Positions 14,022 through 28,517 of a stretch of 64,000 nt of DNA are shown piece by piece. A program made the translations under genes and the position numbers. The notes beneath the pieces were generated by a model that did no database searches, had not been told where the DNA came from, and was given only the letters and a program-made list of their open reading frames with translations. The stretch is from Penelope pileata (Eukaryota > Chordata > Aves > Galliformes > Cracidae), in NCBI GenBank assembly GCA_013396635.1, contig WBMW01005315.1:1178001-1242000 (forward strand). Direction: 5' to 3'. The number at the start of each line of letters is the position of its first letter. The stretch's first letter is position 1.

Positions 14022-15482
14022 GTAAGTCTTGGACAAACAACTGTCCTCCAAAATTATTCCTAGCTTCCTGTTATTGCCTTAAGAGATAGTGTGCAGACAC
14101 CTATGTCATTACACAACATCTCTCCCTCTTTACATCTTCAAATTACCACTAACATTGGCACAGTGATGTAATGTTAATTACAGTTGATCTAAATTAGCTC
14201 TCTAGCAGATGTCTTAGCAAAGCCAGTTAATCACATTTGGATGAGGCCACATACCTGCAAAAAGTAATAGGATTCTCTGCTTGCCCCAGGAGCCAGAATT
14301 ATCAGGTTAATTACAGCCAACTCAACCACTGCAACTCTCATGAAAAAAAGGATTCATTGTTCTAGATGATCAGAAATTTAAAATCTTGGTTACTCAAAAT
14401 GCACATGGCTCTCAGATGTGATTAAAGAATGAGTTTGATCCCAATGCTCTCAGTTTGTTTTCACACTATAAACAGACTTCTTGGAAAGTGGTGCCTAAAG
14501 AATTGAGTTCCCCCTTTTTAGCTTTTTTTTTTTTTTTGCCTCAAATATGCTGGTTTGATTTGCAAGTCAGACCTCTAGCTGTTTTAATGCAGCAAACAAT
14601 CACCTCACATAAGTGGTGGCCTACTAATTTCCAGCAGGATGTGCAATGCAGAGAACCAAATTTAGATGATGTTTGGAAGATCAAAAGTTGTTCCCAGTCC
14701 AGCTTTCCTGAATTCTGTCAGTCACCCAACACTTCCAGTTTTAAAGGAATGTTTCCCTTCCTGAAATATCTTATGGAAAGAATGAATCTAGCCCAGCCTT
14801 CTCTACAGTCTTTCTGATCACAGATACCTGCCAGTTTACTTCTGTCCCAGAAAGTTGTGGGGGTTCAGAATCCAAAAGCAGACTTTTCACAAGGCAATCT
14901 ACAGTTCAGACTACAAATCAAAGGTGAACTCCATAATTTTGGCACATTAGCTTGGTCCACTGGAGTCTGAGACTCCATGTAAAGAAGAGATTGAATCTGT
15001 TAACAGCTTTTTTCTTCTCATACAACTCAGTGAATTGACCACGTGAGCTGGGAGTTTTAGATCCACACAACGTTGGATGTTTTGAAGACACAGTCTTTAT
15101 TTAAGCTGGGTCCAAGAACAGCTGGACTGAATTTAATTGTGGGACACAGGCAACTTGTCCTTGATGTCACCTGAAATTTTACCTGTCTTGCATATCAGAG
15201 TCTTCCACACTGCTGTCCTCAGAAATGTTTGTGATTTATTTCTAGAGTCAGGAGTTATTCTATGGTAACTGTTCTCCACTGCTTTCAGAGTCAGACCTAC
15301 AGTCTTTAGAGCTTGTCATTGTCTTCAATCCAGAATATTCCGCAGTGATGCGCTTTAGAGGAAGGAAATCAGAAAGTGATAGACCCTGGAAAACAAATGG
15401 GTGCTGCTTAACTAGGGTAGAAAAGCAAGCTCTGACATTGATCCACATGAGCGGTGCTGCATTTATGGCACTATGTCACTCC

Positions 15483-15727
15483 ATTTTCACATGGGTGATG
15501 GACTTAGATATAAGGAAGAAATTCTTCACTGTGAGGGTGATGAGACACTGGAACAGGCTGCCCAGAGAAGTTGTGGATGCCCCCTCCCTGGAAGTATTCA
15601 AAGCCAGGCTGGATGGGGCTTTGGGCAACCTGGTCTAGTGGGAGGTGTCCTTGCCCATGGCAGGGAGGTTGGAACAAGATGATCTCTAAGGTCCCTTCCA
15701 ACCTGAACCATTCTATGATTCTATGAC
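15483..15727 (+). mobile_element. CR1 LINE 3' fragment, sense
   Basis: Carries the conserved end of CR1 ORF2 (ttgtggatgccccctccctg), the gatgatctctaaggtccctt block and a tail of attctatgattctatga. Low divergence from typical CR1 suggests a fairly young copy. The open frames over it (15345-15682) are CR1-derived. Confidence 0.9.
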
Positions 15728-15847
15728 TTGACTCCCCTGGAGATGTGTCAGAGGTGGTGATCAAGCCCTGGTCTCCGAGATTTTGTGTTATACTCTGCCT
15801 GTAATATTTTTTCTTCTTTGCATTTGGGAAATTGCATTTGTTTGGGC

Positions 15848-16015
15848 TTTGGAACAGGCTGCCCAAATGGGAGTTGCCATCCCTGGAGGTATTTAAGGGA
15901 TATGTAGATGTAGTGCTTAGGGACATGATTTAGCAGTGGACTTGATAGTGTTAGCTTGATGTTGGATTTGATGATCTTAAGGGTCCTTTCCAACTTCAAT
16001 ATTTCTATGATTCAA
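15848..16015 (+). mobile_element. Second, diverged CR1 3' fragment, sense
   Basis: Starts 120 bp after the previous CR1 copy and has the same block order: ggaacaggctgcccaaatgg, a 'gagttgccatccctggagg' block, gatgatcttaagggtccttt and a tatttctatgattc tail. Its middle section differs from the copy at 15483, so it is probably a different CR1 subfamily and an independent insertion rather than a tandem copy. Confidence 0.8.
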
Positions 16016-19000
16016 AGGGTCTAGCCCTGTGCAGACACGTTAGTCCACCTACAGAGCTCCCTGCTCATCCTGCTCTCAGTCCATTTCAAGTTTGTCTACA
16101 TCCCAGTACAGATATGGCTAAAATCAGTTGACCAGACAAATGAGAGGGGATGGGACAGGGAAGTCAGGAACTGTATAAACATGGAGATAGATAACAGAGA
16201 TTTGCCATTTGACAAAAACAATTTCCTAACTCTTGAAGCGTCTACCAGACAAAAGTTGAGTCACAAAGGTGTGTTGCATACAGGCTGTCACTTATGTTAA
16301 ATGCTTTCTAGAAAGAAAGAAGTTAAAGGGATTAAAAGGATACTTTTATGTTTTCAACACTTAAAGTTTTGCAGAGCATACAGCACCCGTGTAAGAAAGG
16401 GAACAGTCCCAGGGCAGTCTTTGGGGATGAATCTCCATGTGTAGTAGGAGTGAAAGATGGAAGGCCCAGATTCTAATTGTGAGCAATTCACATCCTGATT
16501 TGAGAGGTATCCTCAATCTGAGGTTCCCAGAGATAATGCTAAACTTGACAGAGACAAGGAATTTGCATACTGGGATAGCGTTTTATCAGCTGAGGACTGC
16601 TTAGTAAAGAAAACCTGTCAAATAGCTGAACTCACCTCTGTTTCCAACTACTTACTAGCAGAAAATGAGGGGCTGCAAACATGGAAACAACCCAAAAAGG
16701 CTGAAGGAACCCATTCAGGTGCATTCATAATAGTCAAGAGAAAGGCATGCTCACAGGGCGTTGGCTGAGCAGACAAGACACAACTCCTGTCTGTAAGGAA
16801 AGACTTGGGACATTAGGAGCTGCAGCAGCTGCTCGGACCGGATAGAAAAGTGTTTATTGTCTTTTCTTCCAGATGGCTCCGCTTTCCAACGGGCAGCATT
16901 TCTGACTGTTCAGAACTCTGACCTTCTTCTGTCTCATTTAGCAGAAAAATGTCTTAATCAGTCATTTAACCCTGGCACCTGCTCTGCTGTCACTATACAT
17001 ACAGCAGTCTACCTCAGTCTGTGAAACTGCTTGCTCTTTCTGGTAAGGATATTGACAGAAATCAGACACTTTCATATGGAAGGTGATCAAATGTTTTTGT
17101 TTGGAGATGAATAAAAGGAGTTTTACTAGACACAGAGATTGCTTGGAAGATACAGATATTGCTGAGAAGACGGTGGAGGAGGATTAATTAAAAGATTTTT
17201 AAATATTAGAAAGTGAAAAAGAAAGCAAAATCCTGACCAGCAGGGCAGGCGAGGAAGCTTTTCATCTAAGCTTAAGCTATATAGATGTTAACTTTTTTGT
17301 GTTAGATATTTGTATAAGATTTTGAAGTCAAATCTGAGTCCTATCCTGAGAAAAATTTTGTTTGCAGATGGGAATGCATACAGCTTAAAATTAAGCCATA
17401 CTGAGGCAATCTGATGTCAAGACACATCCTGCGAAAATCTGCTGTGAACAGAATACTACTTTCAGTAACTGCCATATTAGCCATTGTTGATGTTAACACA
17501 AAAATCTACCTTTACTTATACTAAATCCATTCAAGCTGCTGCCACGGTTTAATTTATTGCACCTTATCTGGGTAAAATGAATACAGAGAGCTAGACCCAC
17601 ACTCCTGCCCTTTCCAACAGCCCAGTATTTCCAGTAAAATAACCAGCTAGGACAAGCTGCAGGCAAGCCATTGAATTCTTTCATCTTTTGTTTCCAAGCC
17701 TAAAGTCCTGATAACATCAGTCTGACTTTCTTTCCACTCTTACGTAACAGAAAGCATAGATATTATATTATAGGATGGTCAGGTGCAGACCACACAGAAT
17801 TCTGACAGAGGGAGATAGATAAATAGGCCAGTGGTGGCAAAAGACACAGCTTGACAGGTTATAGAATACTTTATTGGCTTTGGACGTTAACTTTGCAGGG
17901 GTGAAATACAGAACTGGCACCGTTCACTCTCCATGTTCTTGGCAACCATATTTTTCTATTAATAGAGCACCAGTAGCTCAGCAGCTTCACAAAGGCATTT
18001 GAACTTCTTCCCAATCCACTGATCTTGCCCTCTGCTTTGTTTGTTGAAACAGTCAACAAATTAAGGCACTATTTTTACTGAGGAAAGACTTCAAATTTTG
18101 CCGAATACAATGCACAGTTCCTCTGACCAATTAATGGAAAGTATTCCAAGCTCTGTACAGCAACACTACTCAGTGCTGCACATAGTGGAGAAATGCACTT
18201 CTTTCTTTCACTAAGCTCTGGTCTGTGGCTGACTGTGGCTAGATATAACATTAAGAGCTTCCATTTTCATGGCTCAATGCAATTGTCGTATCTTACCTAA
18301 ATAGCTAAGCGGAAGGTAGCCAACCAGTTACTTAAACATCGTGTAATTCACTGCTGTGCAAGTGCCCTTTAGGTGAGGGAGTTTCAGGCCAATTTGTTCT
18401 TCAAGTGTTTTTTTTTTTTTTTCACCACATGTAGCAACAGCTTTTCAGGGAAACTGTTTCTATTATCAACCAGTATTGGAAAAAGAGCTTACCAGAGACA
18501 ATAACAGACTACTCCCAGTCACCTGAGTAGCTTGCATTGAGTGAGAAGACTAAGAAACAGCACCAAGATCAGTTGGTCCCACAATTCTACTTTTGTTCCG
18601 GTGCAGGTCTTAAACATTTTTGGGCGGAAATATACAAACCACATATGGCCTTTTTTTTTTGTTCACACAAAAGGATGCTAAACACCCTTACTGAACTGAT
18701 GTGAGGAAGGCTGGGCAGCCTTCACAGATGGCATACCTCTGCCTCTCTCAAACACTGCTCTTGCCTCTGACTGGAAGAAGCTGGCTGGAAGTTTGCCGGT
18801 TCATTGACATACGTGCATAGAACAAGATGGTGCAAAATCTTTTCTCTGTGACAAGGAGCCCTAGCCTTGCTGTTTCTGGATGACGAAGAACAAGGAAGTT
18901 CCGTTCTAACTGGGAACTGAGTGTTACCTTCTTCACTGGAAAAATAAGGGGTTATTTAACTAGCAATTGTCAGATGACAGAGTGGAAGATATTTTAGTGT

Positions 19001-22000
19001 ATCATAGTGTTTGTTGGACAAAATAGTGAATTAGTTGGTCAAAGTTAGTAAGAGGCTCCTATAACATTTTCATATAATATTTTCATTAAGAAAAAAATTT
19101 TGCCTCTCAGAGAATCAAGCAGTATATCCTTGCAGGAAACCTTTTTTTCAATCCTAAATCCGTCCCCGAGGACTGCACTCACTATTTTAAACAACTAGTT
19201 TTTGTTCCAAGTTAGCTGTGTGATAGGATAATTTCTTTACTGTTGTTCTGCCAGTGATCTACAAGTCCAAAATACTCCATTGCCAGCACATCATAGAAGT
19301 GGTTACATTTAAACAGATCAAGAACCACACTGAAGAAATTCTCTGGTCAGAGTCATTTGTTTTCCCAATAAAAAAGGAATGCTTTCTGAAACTCAATGCA
19401 ACACATTGTTAAGACCAAACTTCTTGAAAATTTCTACCTTACAGGATCAATCCTGTCATGGAGAAATCCATTAGGAATTGCACCATTAGTCAGTGCATAC
19501 AGGTTTATTTACATAATGCGAAAAGCAGGTTTGCAGGAAATGTTCTGCAGTTTCCCACACAGGCTGTGTTGCTGCAGTCTTGGGTTTCACAAAGGTGATG
19601 TGCAAAGAATAGTTATAATAATAATAATAAAAAATGATGACTCAGTCTGACTACTTCTTCTGCCATTCCCCATTAAAACAACTTCCAGGAGTATTCAAGG
19701 TGGTCATTTTTAGCAATGACAATCGGATACAAGTAATTTATTTTCACAAGATACTTAGTATCGGACTGGCTTCCATGGTTATTTCATTTTTATTGCCTAT
19801 TGCCCTTATCACCTTGCTCATCAATAAAATCAAGACATTTCCTACCTCAGTGTATCTTAAGGATGCCTCCAGTAACTAAGAGATGTGTATTCAACTCAAG
19901 TCAGTTCACACTAAAATGAAATGTTTGGTCACTCTTATGGGTGCAAGAGACAATATACAAACAATATAAGCCCATGCAAAGTTTTGTTCCTAGATCCACA
20001 GTAGGTGTGTTGTAGCAGTTTGGACAAGCTGCACCTCGTCTTGCCTCTCTCTTCCTCTCCATTCTCCGTGTTGAATTAAAGGGTTCTCAAGTTAGGAAAT
20101 GTTTCTTCCAAGGTCTGGACACTTGTACGTCATTTTGCTGGGCACTTAGACTAGGAAGGCCAGTAGCCAGCTCTCAGTCAGAAAGGCATTTGAATAGTCA
20201 CTGCAGGCCGATAGCCTTCACAGCTGATGTTGGGTATAGCTGGCACAGTACAAATCATTTTGTACCAGATCCCAGGTCTCAGAAACAGAACTTGGATGAT
20301 ATCATTTGACTATTAGGACTTGAGATGGCAATAGTTAAGGTGGTGATGCAGTAATATCCTACCACGGAACTTCCTTTGGCATCAAGAGAGCAAATTTAGG
20401 CGAAACTGAGTCCTTTGTTCTGGAACAAAGATGGACAGGAGGGCTCCCACTGCTGTGGATGTGCATGCAGTAAGGCACTAGCAAATATTGATGTTTATAA
20501 GCATTTTCTTAAAATGTATGATGTACAACAGCTGCTCTACACCATGTAAAACCCAATAAGCTTCTTTTGGTAGTATGTCTCTGCAGTTATTACAAGCAAT
20601 AAAATCACAGACTTTCCACAGCATGACTTAAGGAAACTTTTCTTTACTGATGTCCTTGATTTAAGGCAGAAAGAAGGGGTTTTGAACAAGTCCTAATCCT
20701 TTCTTGCTGTGCTCTTCACGTTTGTGATAAGAACAGCAAGCCTATCAGTCAAACATCACCTTCCACTTTTGATTTGGAAGCTCTCAGACTTGAAGTTAAT
20801 GAGAGGTGAGACGATTCATAGCTTTGTGAAGGCCTTCCACAAAGACAGAGTGATGTTGGGAAACAGTTTCTACTAATCTTGTTTTTGTGAATACTTTTGC
20901 TTCTCTAAGTACTAAAACCACTTTTAATGTCAGCTGAGGCTCTGAGCACAGAGAGCAGCTGCTTCTCAAATGTACCAGCCAGCTGAAGATCAGAGAGATA
21001 TAGCTCTCAACAACTTGATACAGGTCTAGTTTTAACTTTTTTGATCACAGGAAGCATGCTCGTCACATTTGTAACTGAGTAAGTAATAAAACATCTCAGT
21101 GAGGAAAGCAGATAGCAGATTCCTGCTCAAGATCTCTGGTAAGCCCTCCAGGGCTTAAAGCTGTTCTTAGTCTTCCAGTATCTTCATCCTCTATGCTAGA
21201 CTGTCTGGTTCTGTAGGCACTGCACTGAGAAATGCGCTCCAGGTGAAGTTAAGGCTATAAGCTTGCAGAAATGAAACTTCATGACCTGAACCAAGAGGAA
21301 AGAGGAGGAAAAGAAGTGTTGAGGAGCAAATCCATTTCTAGTTCAAACCGAGCATTTGTAAGCACATGGTCAGTATGAGCAGCCGAGTTCGACAGCATTA
21401 CACACCTATTGCTCACAACAACAATTTCACAGCCTAGAACTGGTCAAAGAGATCAGGTCAATGGCTTTCCTCAGTCTACTTTCTGCTCTATTTTGAATAT
21501 TGTCAGACAGAGTGAGTTACGCCTTTATCACATTGGCAGAGTATTGCCCTCTGCTCTGGCTAGCACTGGTACTAAAGGAATGGTGCCGCTATGTCAGCTT
21601 GTTGACTTTCATAGCAGGGTCAGATGGACTAGTCCTTACTGCAGAGGGCAATGCTCCTGCAGAGACCACTGGAATGTTCACACACACTGAAATACCCATT
21701 TGTGGGCATCTGTGCCCCTGAAGTTAAGCACATCCACTAGGTGGAATTAGCTACTGGAGGTTAGAATTTGTGTAATCTTGCCGTAGCTGCACTGTTTTAA
21801 GGATATACAAACTCTCAAAACATATAAGGAGGATTCAAGTTCATCTTCTCAAGTATTAGTTAACTGAATGGCGTATTCTTCCGCCCACACTGCAGTGCTC
21901 TAAGAGATTGCAGTGGTCTCCGTGGAAAGAGACAATATCGGGCCTGCCTGTTGATAGCAATGTTTTCAGTAATTAAGGAACTAACATTTTATTTTTGAGG

Positions 22001-23689
22001 TGTTTGTAATTATTAAGGAGTACAAACTCCCACTAATACTTCTGAATTTCTTTTGTTCGTAAAACTATTTCCCAGCAACCACAGGTCAGACATACTCTTT
22101 CCTCTTTCAGTACTAGCCATGCTTCCCTACTACACAACCCATTGTCAAGGAAACACTTTGCAGAGTATGCTGTTAACCCAGAGACCCTGCTGACAACAAA
22201 TGTTTTTTGACTGTCACAATCCAGCGCATGTGCTGAACTAAAAGCTGCCTAACGGACATCGACCTATATATTGAAGTATGTCACCAAGTAATGAATATTA
22301 ACAGAGGGTGTGACTGTTACAAGACACCGTACACAGTAGACACAAACTGACTCCGTTATCTGTCATGGACAAACTGCCCAAAAATTTGGGCAGATAATAT
22401 ACTCCGCTGAAGAAGAAATCAGTAATCAACAAGGAGAGTGAAGAAAAGCTAGCTTCATATAGTTCAGATAGTTGCAAAGCAATTTTAAGGGAACTTATCT
22501 GAAGATGTTTGCCACAAATCTACAGAAGATAACTAAATGAAATTCCTGTAAATTATGAATTCTGGAGTGAAGAGTAATTGCAGCCACTAGTGTAGTGTAG
22601 AGGGTAGAGTGAGCATCAGTAACTACAGTGCAAGAGTTTTAGATGCCTGATCTCTGTCCCTGGATTCAGATGCAAGATAAGCAGCTGCAGGTTCCCATAC
22701 AGGTCTGTTTCCAAGCAAAGTATAAACCAATGCTGTATTTAATGGAGAGATATTCTGAGATTTAGGATTACCAAAGCAGAAGTTCCTCCTGTTTCTCGCT
22801 TCACAATGCAATACGATATCCTTTGATCTCTTTAAACAAAACAACCTGAAAATACAATCTATGACAATTCAAGGAAGACTCTGTGTTTAGCATTAACTCG
22901 GGAAGTACAAACATCTTCAGAATTGCCTGAAGGCAACAGGCAGCAATGAGGAAGAAGCAATCAATCTCATTCCTTTCATCTTATTTTTTTGTTCCCAATC
23001 CTAAATGTCCAACAGTTTCTCAATTGCATTACAAATTGCTTAAGTTCTTAATGAGCAAAGGGTGTTATCAAATGATGATTGAGTTACATTAAAACAGGTC
23101 AAAATTGTATAGCTTTCCTGCAAGAAATTTCTGAATGTTTTACTGAGACAAATGCAAATCAGAGCATCGTATCCAAGGCTTTCCTTAAGTACACAGCCAG
23201 CTAGTAACAAGCTTATTGTTCTTGCTGAACAAGATGCTGAAAACCAGATCAATCCTACAACTCTAGCTTCAGTACTTCATTTTTCAGCCTATAGTGTTAT
23301 TTCTGTCCAGATACATGCTTGCAGCAGGGCAGATTACACTTGTGATCAAGCTGCAAGTATTGTTAGTCAGTGCAGTTATTTTAAAACCAAGGAATAAGGA
23401 AGCCAGCAAAGGGATAAAGAAACCAAATCTGTGGTTTTGCAATGAGTATTACAATGCATGTAAATCTTTCCTTCCAAGTGCTGACAAGATTGTCTCCATC
23501 TACTTGCAATACAATAAGGGAGGAATTACGAAAATTTTACAGCTTCTGACTGTGAATTGTGAAATTAGAAACAAGCATTTCCATCTGTTTTATCTGACAG
23601 TATTTTCCCCCTTCGTAGTGTCTGATATGATGCTATGTTTTGACTTCGAGAAAAAAACAACATTGATAACACACAGATATTTTAGTTTT
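16016..23689. other. Noncoding stretch, no gene recognised
   Basis: Only short open frames without recognisable protein character. Low-complexity spots are a 15-base T tract at 18408-18422 and an (AAT)n microsatellite at 19614-19630. No CR1 tail or LTR motif was noticed. Confidence 0.45.
19614..19630. repeat. (AAT)n microsatellite
   Basis: Five to six units of ata/aat on the plus strand followed by a short A run. Confidence 0.7.
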
Positions 23690-23848
23690 TGCTGAGCAGG
23701 GCTGCACAGAGCCAAGGACACTTTAACTTCTTGTGTTGTCCTGCCAGCGATCGAGGCTGGGGGAGCACAAGGAGCTCAGAGGGGACAGAACCAGGACAGC
23801 TGACCCAAACTGGCTAAAGGGATATTCCATACCACACAGCATCGTGCA
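23690..23848 (+). mobile_element. Endogenous retroviral LTR fragment
   Basis: Contains a segment I recognise from avian endogenous retroviral LTRs: gaggggacagaaccaggaca, then ctgacccaaactggctaaag and gatattccataccac near 23820. It breaks off before any TATA box or poly(A) signal, so only part of U3 is left. No coding sequence is attached. Family assignment is from recall, not a database search. Confidence 0.55.
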
Positions 23849-26815
23849 AAAAAAACTTTGCAAAAGTTACAAATATGTTAAAAAAAGCTGAAAGTTGGAA
23901 ATTAAAAAGCTTAAAAATATGGGGTAAAGACAAAATGAACAGAGTAAGCAGACGTAAGTTCTTAGAGATCAGACTTCAAAGTAGTTCAAAACATGCTGTG
24001 CCAGTGAGCATAACTTGATGAAACTATATTTCCTTATGGTTGGAATGTGCCCCTAATGGCCCTGAGCACAGTGCACTGTGCTGAATGTGCACAGAGACCT
24101 ACTACTCTCTCTACGCAAGTGCTTTCTTGTGAATTTGACATTTAAAACATCCTTTGTCCCTTTTGGGCCCAGATGTGCACTGACATCTGCAAACGTATCT
24201 CTAGTGTTGAACCCCACAATAGCTGTGAATCTGCTTTTAGCAATCAGTGATGCATCCGGTATAGCTACAGAGCAACATTTTGCCGGTGCCCGTAGAGACA
24301 GCAGTTCTCCAATCCCTCACTGAAGTCTGGGCTAATGTCTACCCACACACAACTCAGAAAAAGCAAGGATAGAATGCATGCTGACCAAGCATTGAAAATT
24401 CAGCTTAATTATTCTGAGCTCAGTGGGAGTCCTCTATAACCGCTACCAAGAGGAAGGAAGTTGAGCCAATGCTGAAGGCTTCGGCATAACAGGCTTAGGC
24501 AGAGCCAGGGCAGAACCTGTTCCCGTATTGCTACAGCTCACTGCAGCACCTCATTTTCTGGGCAGATCCTAGTAAGAAGCAGTCATAAGCAGTCACAAGA
24601 TGAAAAGTTCTACTGGGTCCACTCCTCAGGTAACACTGAAAATAGGAAGAAGCAATTTTGCATAATTGGCTGTCTGATGTGCAGAGAGATACTGCAAGCT
24701 TGGGAACATCAAGTCCTAACTGTCTCACAGAAAATAAGTGAGCTGGACACAGGCACAGTTGGTACAAAAAGTTTGCCCACTGTTTTATTAGATCACATCC
24801 CTTAACGGCATGTGTCTCACCTGTAGTCTAGACATATTACAAGTGGAAAAACATTAACTGCAGTCTCCATTTTGTTTGGGGGACACTCTTTTACTCTGTT
24901 AGATAGAAAGGCCTGTCTGTGGTACACTTTCCTCACAGTCTAACAAAAGTAGAGACAAGCTTTATATTCATGACAATAAATTAAAATCCTTATCCCCTAA
25001 TGGGTCACTAATAGTGTTTTGAAAACTGATCTAGTTTTTAGTGTTAGTCTCAGAAATTTAGGAATGTGTCACTGTAAGTGGAGCCAAGCAGCTGTCTCTT
25101 TCTTGAAAGAAAAATAATATGGTCATAGCTTTGTCAAAGAAACAAAAAGCAGCCACAGTTCTGCAGATGCGATCTCTAAGAAGCAGGGATATTAAGTGGG
25201 AAGGTGTTCTCATAGCTTACCTTGAATAGTTCTCAGACAGTTGACAGCTTTCAGGCTGGATAAACTGTCTCGTGAAAAATCAAAGGCATTAACAGAGCAG
25301 CATTTGGCATAAATTTTAACCACAAGGCTTAGGTTCAGCCAACTTCATTGAGATCAGGAAAGTCAGATCCTCATTGCAACACCATAGTTACCACATAACA
25401 GGTGTCTCATTACCTGACTCAGTTTCCTCATCTGATGATATTGGCCATGGTAAGTCACTGCTCTTTCAGACCACATATTTTCCTACTGTAATCGTTTAGA
25501 GTGATATTTGGAAGGAGACTGAACTACTTCAAGCTTGCTCTCCCTGTAGTGAGTCACCACTTAAATGGTAGAAGTGTTAGCAGTTAGACAAATAGGAATT
25601 TGATTGCAGCTGTCATAGACAGTAGTCATAAAGAAGTGCTGAAAGGGTTTGGAAAGCCCACCTATGCTGTCATCAAAAAAAAGATGAAAATTAAAAAAAA
25701 AAAAAAAAAAAAGTAATCCAGTCCAGCTCTATGTCTGTTCCTCTATATGGAGTTCATGAGACTGACAGTAGCAATGTAGTTAACTTGATTATGCAGTTGT
25801 CACCAGCAGAAATAATATTAATACGATAACATTTAATAGTGGACCTTCAATACTTCCTGTCTTCTTTTTCCTTAATCTTGTTCTAAGTCCCAGACATGCA
25901 TAATCTCTCTTGTTATAAGCTCTGCTGTTATGAGCCGTCTTGTCAGTCCAGGCTAGTGCAATCTGACATAGCTCAGGAGAGGCTTTGAATCTATGAATAG
26001 GACACAAGACATTGCAGTGCTGGATCTTCAGTTAGACATCTCCACCGCTCTCTCCACACATGAGCTTGAGGAAAGAGAAATAGGTCCCTCGATGCTCCAG
26101 TGCGGATAGCCCTGTGCAAACTGCCTCCCACCAAGAGAAGCACGGGGAGTTCATATCAAGAGTTTAGGATTTAAATTGAACAAAAGCAAGAGTGTAAAGA
26201 GGAGTAATATTAAATATTTTAAATGGAAATGCATACTAGAACCTGTCATTGAAACTACTAGTGGAGGTACATCTCTGTACTGCTGGTGTTTAAGGCAATG
26301 CCAACATCTTTCATGGCTTCAGCTTTGAAAATACTCAAGTCTACAGGGGCTAGAAATCAGTGCTACTAAGATAGCAAAAGCAAGGAATCATTGTACTCCT
26401 GGCAGGCAAACAAATTTGTTTTTAAACAAAGCTGCTGTGAAACTGATATGGTTTCTCTATACTGGACTGATCTCTCAAGATTTTTCAGGCTGTTGAACTA
26501 CTAGCGATTTTTACCATTGTCTGGTTGAATTAAAATCACTGATCTCTTCTCAAAGTCAGATTTCTCATTTCAGGTACATACGTGAGCACATTAATAATGA
26601 AAAAAAGCTCTCCTTGTAAAGTGCTACAGATCCATTGACCTCTAAAATAGAAGACAAGATTTTCACCCAAGGAATTAAATGACCCAGTGTAAGAGACCAA
26701 TGGGAAACTTGACTCAACAACTTGAGCTAGAGAGGGAAGGTGAGGAAGCTGACTGGTTCCTGCGGAGGCAGGGCAGCAAGCTGTTCTACCCACTTCCTTT
26801 TATGGCAGCTTACTG
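23849..26815. other. Noncoding stretch, no gene recognised
   Basis: Short open frames only. A 20-base A tract at 25693-25712 could be the tail of an old retrotransposed sequence, but nothing recognisable precedes it. Confidence 0.45.
25693..25712. repeat. Poly(A) tract
   Basis: Twenty consecutive A on the plus strand, preceded by aaaatt. No target-site duplication was seen around it. Confidence 0.85.
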
Positions 26816-26819
26816 ACTG

Positions 26820-27400
26820 AGGAGGGGGCTGCATGGCTTTGCCAAAAAACTCCTGAATCTTCTGGCACCCCCGAGCTGGGCAGATGCAGGGGAGTTGCCA
26901 TCCCAAGGGTGGTTTCTGACTGTCTGGACTATAAAGGCAAGCATATATATTCTGCTTTTTGTTGACCTGCCACCCACAGTGGTCAACCCGCCACTCATGG
27001 ACGAAGATCCCAGCTCAAGATGACACTGGATTGGAGGACGTCGTGAAAATCTGTCTTTTTCACTTTTATTTTCGTTTTCTCTTACCTTTTTCCTTTCCTC
27101 TTGATCTGTTTCATTTGTTTTCCTTACTAGCCATTGCCTAAATTTGCCTATAAGTAAGATGCCTGTGCCGAAGTGTTTGTTTATCCATAATGTTTATTCT
27201 TGTTGTTGTTAGAATGTTGCCCAATTTTGCCTTGAGATTGTGAACCAATTGTGGTCGTTGAAGTAAGTAAGTTGTTTTGTATCATTCCTCTGAGTCGTTC
27301 GACTCCATGGCTCTGGCGACCCCTGCTGACAACGGTGTGCGTCATTCAGTGGGATATTAAAGATTCACCTTCCTCGCAACCCACCGAGCGGGACAAGACA
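26820..27400 (+). mobile_element. Possible solo LTR
   Basis: A block unlike its neighbours: GC-rich start, a TATA-like tataaa at 26930-26935, T-rich middle, an attaaa at 27356-27361, and a final ccgagcgggacaagaca that ends in CA as LTRs do. No primer-binding site, internal coding region or second LTR follows, so a solo LTR is the best guess. The 5' border and target-site duplication were not found. Confidence 0.35.
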
Positions 27401-28515
27401 ATCCAGTTTTTTACTTCCCTTAGTAGATTACTTTTTGTGTGTGCATTGCATTAGTTGACTTGAAGCAACACACATATCTAACACACATAGACTGTGCACA
27501 AAATCAGGCATGAAAAAGCAGCTTTCAGCAAACTGCTTACAATTTTATTCAACTGTCCTCTCCTGTAGATGTGGAGCTACATGCAGACAAATAAATCTTG
27601 ACAGGCAATGAGTATTATTTGAAGTTAACCTAACTAAGAAGAAGCATCAGAAAAACACTTTTGCTAGAGCAAGTTGAACTCAGTCCTGTAAATGACTGAA
27701 ATTAAGCTGGCTAACACTGGGTCTTTGGCTTTGAAAAGATAAAAAAGACTGTGGCCTTCATTTTATGAAATTTATGAGTGCTTTCTGTTGTATGTATTCT
27801 GCACAACTAGACATCTTTTGAAAGTCACAATTTGCAAAAGCAGTTCTGCAAATTCAGTCCAACTCCTCACAGTAGTATAAATGGTAAGGGAATCAAATCT
27901 GGGCATAATCAAATGGAAACAGGTGCAAAAGAAAAACATTCTGTATAGGAAGAATAAGCAGAGATGAGCTGCTATTTCTACTGCTGTTATTTAGAGACAG
28001 AAGTCCTGTCATGATACCACATGACATTCATGTTCTTCCAGACTGACGTGTAATGTTACATGTGTAACCGTTGCCCAATAAAGAGACACTGATGACATAT
28101 TCTAAACACAATTTTTGTCCCAAAAGTCATTAGCCTACCCATTTGCTGCAAATTTGGGCAGGACCAGTTCTCCCCAAGGCATGAAAATCAGTTTGTCGGC
28201 TGCTACTCTAAACAGAACCCCACCACTCTGCTCAATTTTTTTCCCAATGCAAGAATTCACTGTAGAGTAAACTCATTATTTCTTATTTATCAAGTCTTCA
28301 ACTTTCCTTAAAACTTCTGACTTTTCATTAACTTTCTCAAAATAGATCAATTGCTTAGTCCAGTTGCCGATATTTATGGAGTAATTAGTCAATGACTCTT
28401 CTGGACATTGTATGAACACTGCACAGGCAGTTGAGCTGAAAAGAGTTGTTTCACCAAGAGACTCTCGAATATTGCTTCAGGACTCAGCCCACAGCCTCTG
28501 TGCTTTCTCCATGGA
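27401..28515. other. Noncoding stretch, no gene recognised
   Basis: No recognisable gene or repeat. It lies downstream of the end of the minus-strand gene described at 28518-30799. Confidence 0.4.
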
Positions 28516-28517
28516 TC

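Larger units (their letters stand above)
9800..15480. other. Noncoding stretch with two exon-like signals
   Basis: No recognisable protein. Two short spots stand out because they end in consensus splice donors, near 12028 and 14021; both are listed separately. A 15-base T tract lies at 14523-14537. The rest shows no repeat or motif I can name. Confidence 0.4.
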